31,753 nt of DNA from positions 1 to 31,753 of the IMG/VR virus record IMGVR_UViG_3300029309_000191; one strand, 5' to 3'. Every line of letters begins with the position of its first letter. Position 1 is the stretch's first letter. This stretch comes from a virus. Shown in pieces: positions 1 to 6,388 of the stretch. A program made the translations under genes and the position numbers. Under the pieces are notes generated by a model. That model did not search any database, was not told the origin of the DNA, and saw only the letters and a list, made by a program, of their open reading frames with translations.

Positions 1-95
1 TTATACGAGAACGAGAATCGGCTATAAGCCACGATGATTTAAAAGTGGTGCGTCCGGTCGCTTTAATTTCCGCAGCCGTCTGTGGGCTTCCTGAT
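1..95. repeat. Terminal direct repeat, left copy (genome end overlap)
   Basis: These 95 bases recur at 31659-31753. The only difference I find is base 18 (T here, G at 31676). The copies sit at the extreme ends of the window and a gene reads through them in frame. The simplest reading is that the sequence is a circular or circularly permuted genome whose assembly overlaps itself. A short physical terminal repeat is less likely, because the repeat lies inside a coding region. Confidence 0.95.
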
Positions 96-395
96 GGGCC
101 TTACGGAGATATCCTTAACCGGCTAAACGAAACGCGAGAGCATTACTTTGCACGTTGGTTATCTCACGACGTATTACACGATATTACGAAGTGGGATAAT
201 TCGAAGATACGTTTAAGCGTTTGGCTTCACCCGGAGAATCGAAGACCTGCGAAGTTACCTACCGCTCGTCCTACTCTCTGCAGAACCATTATCGAGCTTT
301 CCTACCAAATGGCCTGCGGAGTAGATATACCGGATAAGGACTTAGAGGTTCTTATGCCCTACGTCGATTCCTGGGCAGGAGCCTATCGTGGCTAA
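1..395 (+). CDS. Hypothetical protein, 3' part of gene spanning the genome junction
   Basis: The frame is open from base 3 to the TAA at 393-395 and continues upstream into the fragment at 31649-31753. Joined on a circle it gives a 134-residue protein that starts MRNLIRERE. A GTG at 45 could serve as a start within this window, but the ATG at 31649 overlaps the stop of the previous gene as ATGA, so the long form is preferred. I recognise no domain. The protein is soluble, has several Trp/His residues, no signal peptide and no membrane segment. It is translationally coupled to the DUF1376-type replication gene before it and overlaps the next gene by 8 bases, so it belongs to the early/replication block. 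Codon 18-20 is TCG (Ser) here but GCG (Ala) in the right-hand copy. Confidence 0.85.
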   Translation, partial: IRERESAISHDDLKVVRPVALISAAVCGLPDGPYGDILNRLNETREHYFARWLSHDVLHDITKWDNSKIRLSVWLHPENRRPAKLPTARPTLCRTIIELSYQMACGVDIPDKDLEVLMPYVDSWAGAYRG

Positions 396-819
396 ATTCG
401 AAGGTAACGAAGATTTTAAGCGGCAAAAAGAGGTCGAGAGACTTATAGAGCTTTCCTGGCATTGCAAATGCTTACGCATTCCCTACGAGTACGTCCTAGA
501 TAACGTCTGCGTAAGAAGTTCGAAAGTCCTTGCCTATACAGAAATTAAGGTACGAAACTACCTCTGGTCCGACCATGAAGCTATCTTTCTAAGCGTTAAC
601 AAAATAATGATGGCGCAGGCAATCCGGAAAGCTTCGGAAGTTCCTAGCTATCTAGTCGTATCTACGAGAGACGGCTTAGTTCATTGGACAACGATAGATA
701 GAACTTTTAAAAATCTAGTAGCGGGACCAAAGAAAGAGAAGTACCCTAGAGACCGGCACGAATGCGAGCCGAGCGTACTAATACCCAGGGAGGAATTCAA
801 TCCTTTAGCTACGAAGTAA
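388..819 (+). CDS. Putative PD-(D/E)xK nuclease-like protein
   Basis: This 143-residue protein starts with GTG at 388, inside the end of the previous gene, with an AGGAG ribosome site a few bases upstream. Residues 47-56 read VLAYTEIKVR, an E-x-K pair (E52, K54) after a beta-strand-like stretch. A Lys/Ala/Ile-rich helix and the strand YLVVSTRDG follow. That order resembles small phage nucleases of the PD-(D/E)xK fold, with D38 as a possible first acidic residue. The fold is my inference from pattern; the reading frame is not in doubt. It is the last gene of the early block, followed by a 324-base gap with a terminator. It could instead be a non-catalytic DNA-binding relative. Confidence 0.75.
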   Translation: MAKFEGNEDFKRQKEVERLIELSWHCKCLRIPYEYVLDNVCVRSSKVLAYTEIKVRNYLWSDHEAIFLSVNKIMMAQAIRKASEVPSYLVVSTRDGLVHWTTIDRTFKNLVAGPKKEKYPRDRHECEPSVLIPREEFNPLATK

Positions 820-839
820 ACAGAGCGGCGGACTGGATG

Positions 840-1048
840 GGAAACCGTAGCTTTTGATTATCCTCCCTTCGCCTCCTACTTATGGCACCCTCGTAGGTAG
901 GAGGTATTTCCTAGAACGTATCTAGGAGACATTTAAACTCGGTAGGCAAAGAATCCGACTACCGATAACGCCTCTATAAGGCTCGCTTTCTCTCTTAGCG
1001 AAGAGGCTGCAAATTTCTATTTCCTTTCAGAACTCTGCGGAGTTCGGT
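840..1048 (+). other. Non-coding, hairpin-rich intergenic region
   Basis: No open frame of useful length lies between 820 and 1143. The stretch holds a run of inverted repeats: CCTCCTAC/GTAGGAGG (872-879 and 897-904), TCCTAG/CTAGGA (909-914 and 922-927), GGTAG/CTACC (941-945 and 959-963), GCCTCT/AGAGGC (970-975 and 1002-1007) and AACTC/GAGTT (1031-1035 and 1040-1044). The terminator at 1049 follows directly. It could be a structured RNA, the leader of the late transcript or part of an origin. I recognise no tRNA and no convincing sigma70 promoter. Confidence 0.4.
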
Positions 1049-1086
1049 AAACGGCTCGGTCACTTTGTCCGGGTCGTTTATTTTTA
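1049..1086 (+). terminator. Rho-independent terminator after the early block
   Basis: An 11-base-pair stem (1049-1059 with 1069-1079, two G-U pairs) has a 9-base loop, TCACTTTGT, and is followed by ATTTTTA. It lies 230 bases after the last early gene and 58 bases before the metallophosphoesterase gene. It would therefore separate early transcription, which wraps round the genome end, from the late block. Confidence 0.75.
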
Positions 1087-1143
1087 CACCTTGCGCGCGC
1101 GTTCCTTATTACAGAGATTGTCTAAATAGACCGAAGAGTAGGT

Positions 1144-1908
1144 ATGGAGTTAGCCAGAGTCGCGGCAATCTCTTGCTCGCATTCGCCTTTTACCAGTCCG
1201 GTAGCTCATGCCCGGCTCCTAGAATTCCTAACTAGAGTCGGTAGCGAGCTTACTCACTTCGTCCATTGCGGCGACCTTCTCGAAGCGGCTGCGGCTAGCG
1301 TTCACGCCGACGAACACAAGCACACCCTAGCGGACGAGTTCCACCACGCCTCTAACTTTCTTAAGAGCATTCGGGAAGCTCTACCGCCGACTTGCCGCCT
1401 CTACTGGATTTGGGGTAACCACGACGACAATATTTTTAAGAAAGACCCTAGGAGAATCCCGGAAGCTCTTAGGGAAATGATTGAGATAGGACGAGACTCC
1501 CGTTGGCCGGAGTTCTCTAAATGGGTCCAGCTTCCTTATGCGAAGTCTAAAAGAGGCGTACTCCAGATAGGGCAAGCGGTCTTCTATCACGGCTTCGATG
1601 CCGGGCAGACCTCCGACGAGCTAGAGGCTCTTCAAATAAATAATATGACCGGTGGACACGCTCACCGGATTTTCGTTAGAGGTCATACCCATCGACCTAT
1701 ACCGCCTACTAAATGCTTAAGAACCCGAAAAATACCGCTCCCTTACTACTACTCAAACGTCGGGACATTAGGACCGATAGACCCGGAATGGGCAAACCGT
1801 ATAGATACGTCCGCCTGGGCACCTGCGGTACTCCATCTTGAAACGAAAGCCGAACGACCTAACCGCCTTTGCGGTAAGAACTGGGACGCGGAATTGGTAT
1901 ACCTCTAG
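1144..1908 (+). CDS. Calcineurin-like metallophosphoesterase with altered motif I
   Basis: This 254-residue protein shows most of the binuclear metallophosphoesterase signature in order: GD at 43-44, GNHDD at 91-95, YHG at 148-150 and GHTH at 180-183. A second histidine pair (GGHAHR) sits just before the last motif. Family members cleave phosphomono- or diesters with two metal ions. Motif I is normally D-x-H. Here it reads SCSH, with Cys11 where the metal-binding Asp should be and His13 kept. Activity may therefore be reduced, altered or lost. The start ATG follows a weak GAAGAG site. It is the first gene after the early terminator and is followed 12 bases later by a small acidic protein. The substrate is unknown; phage relatives are often proposed to act on nucleic-acid or nucleotide phosphates. 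Confidence 0.85.
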   Translation: MELARVAAISCSHSPFTSPVAHARLLEFLTRVGSELTHFVHCGDLLEAAAASVHADEHKHTLADEFHHASNFLKSIREALPPTCRLYWIWGNHDDNIFKKDPRRIPEALREMIEIGRDSRWPEFSKWVQLPYAKSKRGVLQIGQAVFYHGFDAGQTSDELEALQINNMTGGHAHRIFVRGHTHRPIPPTKCLRTRKIPLPYYYSNVGTLGPIDPEWANRIDTSAWAPAVLHLETKAERPNRLCGKNWDAELVYL

Positions 1909-1920
1909 GAGACACCGCAA

Positions 1921-2118
1921 ATGGCTACGACTGCCTCGGAGAAGCTGCACCAGACCATCACGAAAATAGCTCGATATATGGCTATCGAGTGGGATTTATC
2001 TATTCACGAAGTAGTCGGAGCAGTCGAGTCGGCGAAGCTAGAGCTTTGGAACGAGTGGGAGTCTAATACGCTTCCCCAGGAGCCAGAGCTAGACGACGAC
2101 GACGACGACGACATTTAG
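1921..2118 (+). CDS. Small acidic protein with poly-Asp tail
   Basis: A 65-residue protein of unknown function. The ribosome site AGGAG overlaps the TAG stop of the preceding gene (CTAGGAG), so the two are probably coupled. The first 45 residues look helical (IHEVVGAVESAKLELWNEW). The C-terminus ends in seven Asp residues encoded by a GAC repeat at about 2091-2112. Acidic tails of this kind can mimic DNA or bind basic partners, but nothing here shows that. It is followed 12 bases later by the dockerin-like gene. Confidence 0.75.
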   Translation: MATTASEKLHQTITKIARYMAIEWDLSIHEVVGAVESAKLELWNEWESNTLPQEPELDDDDDDDI

Positions 2119-2130
2119 CAAAGGAATACG

Positions 2131-3162
2131 ATGCTCTCTCTAATAATTATCTCTCTTCTTGGCGACTGGTCTAAACCTAGCGACCCGGACGCGGTAGCTA
2201 TGTGGATTGACGACCTAGGACGACTAACGCCGTTCGGTCGTACTTTCGACGTTTATATTCAATCCGGCTTCGACCCGGATTTTAGCTACCCGAACGGAGA
2301 CCCTCGCCGTCCGTACATGATTGGCTGCACCCGTGGAAACGAGTCTCCTTCTCGTTCGTTCGGTTGGTCTATCGAAGGCCCAATATTTAAGAACCATAGA
2401 CCCGACGCGTATTACCCTTGGTTAGAGAACTGCCAAGAATGCATCGACTACTGGAACCAAGATACCGGGATTCTTTGCCCTGGGGCTGGGGAGTATTGGG
2501 ATTGCATCCAAGCAAACCCTTACCAGCGATGGATGTATATGGGGATGAACTTTACCCCAATTAACTGGGTATTTGAAGGACCGACCGGGTGCTGCCCTAG
2601 AACCGCAGATCATGTAGACCTTGATTATTCTTGGTGCGACTCGTGGATTTTGCACGGCGAGTTAGGTAAGAAGTACGGTAACCAGAACCAGTATCGCTGG
2701 CCTCTGGTGCAGCAGCAGCACAAGGATTTAATAGAGACTCCCGTTCTAAAGTTCTGGCTACCTCAACCCGCAGGAAAAGTTCCGAGCGAACGGTGCTGCT
2801 CTGCTCCATCTCAAAATGACTACGGCGACCTAATACGTTGGGACGCAGACGTTAACTGGGGTAGCGAGCTGCACCCAGGTTCGTTTCATATCGCTAGGTT
2901 TACCGGTCCTAACTACTTCGCCTCCGGTGGCGTTGTTCGATGGGCCTGCGGTAACGATCATCCCTGCGAACCGTCTCCGTACCAAGTTAACTACTACCCG
3001 GATAACTCTTGCCCGTCCGACCTCGACGAGGATGGACGAGTAGGTTATACGGATATCCTCCGAGTCTTAAGTGACGTAGCGGGTTATAAATACCATCCCC
3101 AAACGAATAACGGTTATAACGCAATTCTTAAAGTCTTATCCGAATGGGGACCATGTAAATGA
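2131..3162 (+). CDS. Secreted Cys/Trp-rich protein with C-terminal dockerin-like EF-hand repeat
   Basis: A 343-residue protein. The N-terminus (MLSLIIISLLG) is a short hydrophobic stretch that could be a signal peptide, though it lacks the usual basic residue. The body is rich in Cys, Trp and Tyr, suggesting a disulphide-stabilised extracellular protein. Near residues 293-311 the sequence DLDEDGRVGYTD fits the Ca-binding dockerin/EF-hand pattern D-x-D-x-D-G-6-D. It is followed by ILRVLSDVAG and a degenerate second half, ILKVLSEWGPC. This CPxDLDxDG...WGPC ending is typical of planctomycete surface proteins and type I dockerins. It is preceded by a clear AAAGGA site and overlaps the next gene as ATGA. 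A role in host attachment or a virion-surface role is possible. The main domain is not one I recognise. Confidence 0.85.
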   Translation: MLSLIIISLLGDWSKPSDPDAVAMWIDDLGRLTPFGRTFDVYIQSGFDPDFSYPNGDPRRPYMIGCTRGNESPSRSFGWSIEGPIFKNHRPDAYYPWLENCQECIDYWNQDTGILCPGAGEYWDCIQANPYQRWMYMGMNFTPINWVFEGPTGCCPRTADHVDLDYSWCDSWILHGELGKKYGNQNQYRWPLVQQQHKDLIETPVLKFWLPQPAGKVPSERCCSAPSQNDYGDLIRWDADVNWGSELHPGSFHIARFTGPNYFASGGVVRWACGNDHPCEPSPYQVNYYPDNSCPSDLDEDGRVGYTDILRVLSDVAGYKYHPQTNNGYNAILKVLSEWGPCK

Positions 3163-3371
3163 GCCAGAAGGAACTTTTCGACACAAAGCCTCGTTACCGA
3201 GTCTGCCTAGCATGCCGTCGAAAGTTACCGGAGAGCGAGTTTCTTACGGAGAGGAACGCTAAGGATGGACTCGGAGCGTTCTGCATCGAATGCATAAAAG
3301 CGAGTAACACGCTTCGTAAACCTCCGGCGGACCCGATATCTAAAGCTAAGAAGCATTGGACAAAGATTTGA
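3159..3371 (+). CDS. Small two-CxxC zinc-knuckle protein
   Basis: A 70-residue basic protein with Cys pairs C16-x-x-C19 and C42-x-x-C45 separated by 22 residues, the second pair followed by a Lys/Ser tail. The pattern CxxC ... AKDGLxxxCxxC is common in short phage proteins related to the zinc part of endonuclease VII/HNH-type recombination nucleases. The catalytic HNH residues are absent here, so it is probably a zinc-binding structural or DNA-binding protein. Its ATG overlaps the previous stop (ATGA). The following nuclease gene overlaps its end, supporting a shared DNA-processing role. Confidence 0.85.
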   Translation: MSQKELFDTKPRYRVCLACRRKLPESEFLTERNAKDGLGAFCIECIKASNTLRKPPADPISKAKKHWTKI

Positions 3372-3730
3372 ATAGTAGGCAAAAGGGTAAACGCGGAGAA
3401 CTAGAAGCGGCTAAAGCTTTTGAAGAGGCTACCGGTTTAGTCGTTAAGCGTACTGCCCAGGTTAACGGGAAGCTCTCCGCAGACCTAACCGGAGTCGATG
3501 GGCTGCATTTAGAAGTTAAACGTCGTCGTAGGATTGCCGCGTTAGATTTTCTATTGCAGGCGGAACTAGATTCAGCCGAAGAAGACCAGTCGGACGGCGG
3601 AGTTCCCGTCGTTCTTATGCGACAAGACCAAGATAAAAATTGGGCGGTTCTTCTCCGCCTAGAGAAGTTATCCGAACTCGTTTCAGTTCTCGCAGGGCAG
3701 TCATGCAATCAGAAACATTCCTCCAGTTAA
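3356..3730 (+). CDS. PD-(D/E)xK nuclease, Holliday-junction resolvase-like
   Basis: About 124 residues from the TTG at 3356. A TTG at 3368, which overlaps the upstream stop as TTGA, is an equally good start, because this genome uses that arrangement elsewhere. The N-terminus KGKRGELEAAKAF carries E15. D43 lies in SADLTGVDG and E53-V-K55 follows in LHLEVKRRRR. E...D...E-x-K is the catalytic layout of the Hjc/VRR-type resolvase families, which cut branched DNA using Mg. The run of basic residues after the catalytic Lys fits DNA contact. It lies next to a zinc-knuckle protein, so a role in resolving replication or recombination intermediates before packaging is plausible. Confidence 0.85.
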   Translation: MDKDLNSRQKGKRGELEAAKAFEEATGLVVKRTAQVNGKLSADLTGVDGLHLEVKRRRRIAALDFLLQAELDSAEEDQSDGGVPVVLMRQDQDKNWAVLLRLEKLSELVSVLAGQSCNQKHSSS

Positions 3731-3903
3731 TCACTCCGGCGAGCATCCTTTTAGGAATCGTCTTTAGTGCGGGTCGCGTTAAGTCCGCTATCGACGAGCT
3801 TCGTAGAGCGGTAGATAAGCTAGAGAACGCGGTAAGGCTTATTGACCAGAGAACTCACGACGTAGAGCAGAGGCTTGCAAGGCTAGAAGGAAAAGCGGAG
3901 TGA
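3703..3903 (+). CDS. Small membrane protein with coiled coil (lysis-associated candidate)
   Basis: The frame is open from 3640, but the ATG at 3703 gives the credible protein of 66 residues, starting inside the end of the nuclease gene. Residues about 6-24 (FLQLITPASILLGIVFSAG) form one membrane segment. The rest (IDELRRAVDKLENAV and RLARLEGKAE) is a charged heptad-like coiled coil. A single N-terminal anchor plus coiled coil resembles inner-membrane spanins or XhlA-like holin partners. It is followed by two more membrane proteins with overlapping ends. The lysis role is inferred from topology and neighbours only. Confidence 0.75.
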   Translation: MQSETFLQLITPASILLGIVFSAGRVKSAIDELRRAVDKLENAVRLIDQRTHDVEQRLARLEGKAE

Positions 3904-4334
3904 GGTACGCCGTCGCTATTCTCTTCCTTCTCGGATGCCAGACTACCCAGGAGGGTAGCTTTACTCTCCCTTTTGCGTCGAGCGTAGCGGTCCCGGATAC
4001 GGAAATGGCGAAGGCTCTAAGTCCTTTAAAGTTCTCCGGAACGATCCTAATTTTGACGGGAGCGGCTCTACTCTTTATAACTCAGGGTCGCAGAGGCTGG
4101 ATACCGATAGTAACGGGAGTAGCCTTAACGATACTAATGGCGTTCTTAGCGACGGTCCTAAGCTCGCAGACTTTCGTTTATACAACCATCGCGGTTCTAT
4201 GTCTCACAGCAGGAATAGCGGCGGTAAACCTAAAGGAGTTCCGAACATGGAGCAAATTTCTAACTTCCTTGCCATCTCGTCCGGGTACATCATCGCCTTC
4301 GCCGTCGGAGCGTGGATCGGAAGACCGCTCTTAG
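3900..4334 (+). CDS. Predicted lipoprotein with three membrane segments
   Basis: A GTG start overlaps the previous stop as GTGA. The first 13 residues end in the lipobox LLGC (Cys13), a signal for lipid attachment after signal peptidase II cleavage. Hydrophobic segments follow at about residues 45-61, 66-86 and 90-107. The last 35 residues are Ser/Pro-rich and hydrophilic, and their DNA is shared with a separate small gene in another frame (4247-4366). A lipoprotein with several membrane spans is unusual. It may instead be a small holin-like membrane protein whose first segment resembles a lipobox. It lies in a three-gene membrane cluster that could carry out lysis, but no known holin family is recognised. 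Confidence 0.7.
   Translation: MRYAVAILFLLGCQTTQEGSFTLPFASSVAVPDTEMAKALSPLKFSGTILILTGAALLFITQGRRGWIPIVTGVALTILMAFLATVLSSQTFVYTTIAVLCLTAGIAAVNLKEFRTWSKFLTSLPSRPGTSSPSPSERGSEDRS
4232..4238 (+). promoter_or_regulatory. Strong ribosome binding site inside the upstream gene
   Basis: AAAGGAG lies 8 bases before the ATG at 4247, near-perfect for a Shine-Dalgarno, and sits inside the coding sequence of the lipoprotein-like gene. It is the main evidence that the 39-codon frame after it is translated. Confidence 0.8.
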
Positions 4335-4366
4335 GTCTTCTTTCCGACCGTATTTTTAAGAAGTAA
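4247..4366 (+). CDS. 39-residue membrane miniprotein
   Basis: ATG at 4247, TAA at 4364-4366. The protein begins MEQISNFLAISSGYIIAFAV and ends LLSDRIFKK. A hydrophobic stretch around residues 8-31 gives one membrane segment with a basic C-terminal tail. The start has an AAAGGAG site at 8-base spacing. The first 88 bases overlap the end of the lipoprotein-like gene in a different frame, and the stop is one base before the ATG of the LamG-type protein. Size and topology match small holins or pinholins, but also many unrelated miniproteins. It is easily missed by gene callers because of its length. Confidence 0.75.
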   Translation: MEQISNFLAISSGYIIAFAVGAWIGRPLLGLLSDRIFKK

Positions 4367-4367
4367 C

Positions 4368-5168
4368 ATGGCTCTTTGGACTCCATCCGAGTTAGGTACG
4401 AGTACGCTAACCGCTTGGTATAAAGCCGATTCTATCTCCGGGTCGGACGGAGATAGCGTCGGCTCTTGGGCAGACTCTAGCGGTAACGGTCATACGACCG
4501 CGCAGCTTACAGCCGCTCGACAGCCGACTTTGCAAACCGCCGAGCTAAACGGCTTGTCCGTCGTACGCTTTGACGGTACTAACGACATTCTTTCGGATGG
4601 AGATATAGCGGCTTTAGACGTAGGAACCGGCGATATTTGGATGGCTACCGTATTTAAATCTACGGATAACTCTGCCGTCCAAAATTACTTTGAAAAAGGG
4701 CAAAATAGCTTTGGTTTAAAGACGACCGCCGCCGGAGTCCTGCAAATGACCCTGGGAGCTACTACTAATACTCCCTTGCAGTCCGCAGGAAACTGGAGCC
4801 GTACCGCTTTCGTTATCGTTACCGCCCATCGAGTCTCCGCGACTTGTAACGGATTCGTAAACGGAACCGCTACTACGACGACCGGAACGACCAATACCGG
4901 GAGTATCTCCAATTCGGACGTGTTAGATATTGGCTCTAGAGCGGTCGGAGCAGGTCCGATGGTTGGGGATATCGCGGAGGTACTCTTAGGCGGCGCCACT
5001 TTAACCGATACTAATAGGCAACTTATCGAGGGTTATTTAGCTCACCGTTACGGACTTAGCGGGAATCTTCCGAGCGACCACCCTTATAAAAATTTTGCTC
5101 CGACTATCCGCGTTAGACCGCTTATAGGCGGAGGTAACCAGCTCTTCGGGCATGGGATGATTCAATGA
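4368..5168 (+). CDS. LamG/concanavalin-like tail fibre or surface protein
   Basis: A 266-residue protein. The opening ELGTSTLTAWYKADSIS, then SWADSSGNGH, then LNGLSVVRFDGTND and DIAEVLLGG...GYLAHRYGL, is the order seen in LamG-like jelly-roll domains found in phage fibres and bacterial surface proteins, where they bind glycans or other ligands. No signal peptide is present, as expected for a virion component assembled in the cytoplasm. It starts one base after a miniprotein stop and overlaps the next gene as ATGA, heading a three-gene fibre block. A receptor-binding or fibre role is inferred from the domain and position. Confidence 0.85.
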   Translation: MALWTPSELGTSTLTAWYKADSISGSDGDSVGSWADSSGNGHTTAQLTAARQPTLQTAELNGLSVVRFDGTNDILSDGDIAALDVGTGDIWMATVFKSTDNSAVQNYFEKGQNSFGLKTTAAGVLQMTLGATTNTPLQSAGNWSRTAFVIVTAHRVSATCNGFVNGTATTTTGTTNTGSISNSDVLDIGSRAVGAGPMVGDIAEVLLGGATLTDTNRQLIEGYLAHRYGLSGNLPSDHPYKNFAPTIRVRPLIGGGNQLFGHGMIQ

Positions 5169-6388
5169 CTTTCTTAGGCGACTTCGTAGCAGGACAAACC
5201 GTAAACGCTTACCTCTCGACTAATGACCAGTCTGGTGCGGCGGTAACTATGACCTCCGCGACCGTACGCGTTTATAAAGATAACGGAACTAGCTTCGACT
5301 CTACCCATGCAGCTATCTCTACTAACGTAGATAGCCAAACGGGATTCCATCGCGTAACTATTACGACAAGCGGTAACGCTTCTTTTTACGCTGCAGGCTC
5401 AGAGTTCGCCGTAGTCGTAGCGGGAACGGTAGACTCGCAAAGTGCTAGAGCCGTAGTCGGCAGGTTCTCAGTCCAGAAGGTAGCAGCTCGTACTACCGTC
5501 GATCAGAACCTAGGCTTCGTTAAAAAGAATACGGCTACGACCGTAGCGGTTGGTCCGTTTATTAACGCTTCTACGGGACTTCCAGCGACCACGCTAACAG
5601 CTTCGAATCTTACCTGCAAACTTATTAACGGAATTACGTCTTCGACTCTTTCTCTTACCGGGTCCGGCGGAGATAATGACTTTGTGCATATCGCTAACGG
5701 CGTTTATAGCCTAGAGCTTACCGCGACTAATACGAACTCTAACGGTCGTTCGGTTCTCGTTATCCAAGACGACGACGTAGTTGTTCCTTATACGGGTAGC
5801 TTCTCTACTATCCGAGCTAACTCTTTCGATTCTTTAGTGGCAGAAACCGACGTACTCCAAGCGGACGTTACCCAGGTCGGAGGCTCTGCGGTTACTTCCG
5901 CGTCTGGAGTTCTATCGGTAAATACGACCCAGATTGCTGGAGATGCTGCAGCCGCTACGGCTCTCGATGCCGCGATAGATAACTCTAATAACGTAGTCGC
6001 GGTAAACGTGAAGAGAATCGACGATAGTACGACCTCGGCAACTAACCTCTCTAACTACACAGACGGAACCTCTAACCAGCCGGTAGACGTTACGAAAATT
6101 AGCGGCGACTCTAACGCGGCGGACCGTCTCGAGGGAATGATGGACGGATGCGAAATCTTCGCGGTTGACTCTACGAGCTTTACTCCGACTACTACCGCCT
6201 TCGAATCGACTTCGACCGAAGCGACCGCAGACCACTACAACGACAAAATCGTTCTGTTTATTAGCGGTCCTCTTGCAGGTCAACAAAAGGTCTGCACCGA
6301 CTACGTTCTTAGCGGAGGTCGCGGTAAGTTCACCGTTAACGCTCTTACCGAGGCTCCCGCATCCGGTAACCAGTTCATCTTGGTCTAA
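5165..6388 (+). CDS. Tail fibre/virion surface protein with short repeated motif
   Basis: A 407-residue protein starting MTFLGDFVAGQTVNAYLST, a beginning I associate with marine-phage structural proteins: an N-terminal beta domain, then two Ig-like stretches (near 1-100 and 110-220). From about residue 230 a short unit recurs: ADVTQVGGSAV, NTTQIAGDAAAATALDAA and VDVTKISGDSNAADRLEG. The third copy leads into a C-terminal beta-rich domain. Thr/Ser/Asn richness and the absence of Cys clusters fit a fibre shaft. It is coupled to the LamG gene by ATGA and to the next fibre gene by TAATG. The role in host binding is inferred. Confidence 0.85.
   Translation: MTFLGDFVAGQTVNAYLSTNDQSGAAVTMTSATVRVYKDNGTSFDSTHAAISTNVDSQTGFHRVTITTSGNASFYAAGSEFAVVVAGTVDSQSARAVVGRFSVQKVAARTTVDQNLGFVKKNTATTVAVGPFINASTGLPATTLTASNLTCKLINGITSSTLSLTGSGGDNDFVHIANGVYSLELTATNTNSNGRSVLVIQDDDVVVPYTGSFSTIRANSFDSLVAETDVLQADVTQVGGSAVTSASGVLSVNTTQIAGDAAAATALDAAIDNSNNVVAVNVKRIDDSTTSATNLSNYTDGTSNQPVDVTKISGDSNAADRLEGMMDGCEIFAVDSTSFTPTTTAFESTSTEATADHYNDKIVLFISGPLAGQQKVCTDYVLSGGRGKFTVNALTEAPASGNQFILV

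Noticed and set aside
1091-1126. Sigma70-like promoter before the metallophosphoesterase gene (TTGCGC with downstream AT-rich bases)
   Set aside because: No -10 hexamer lies at 16-18 bases. The candidates found are spaced at about 10 or 24 bases, so it is not supported.
820-1143. Possible tRNA or short peptide in the gap
   Set aside because: The inverted repeats do not assemble into a cloverleaf with a CCA-type acceptor, and ATG frames (for example near 837 and 882) end within a few codons.
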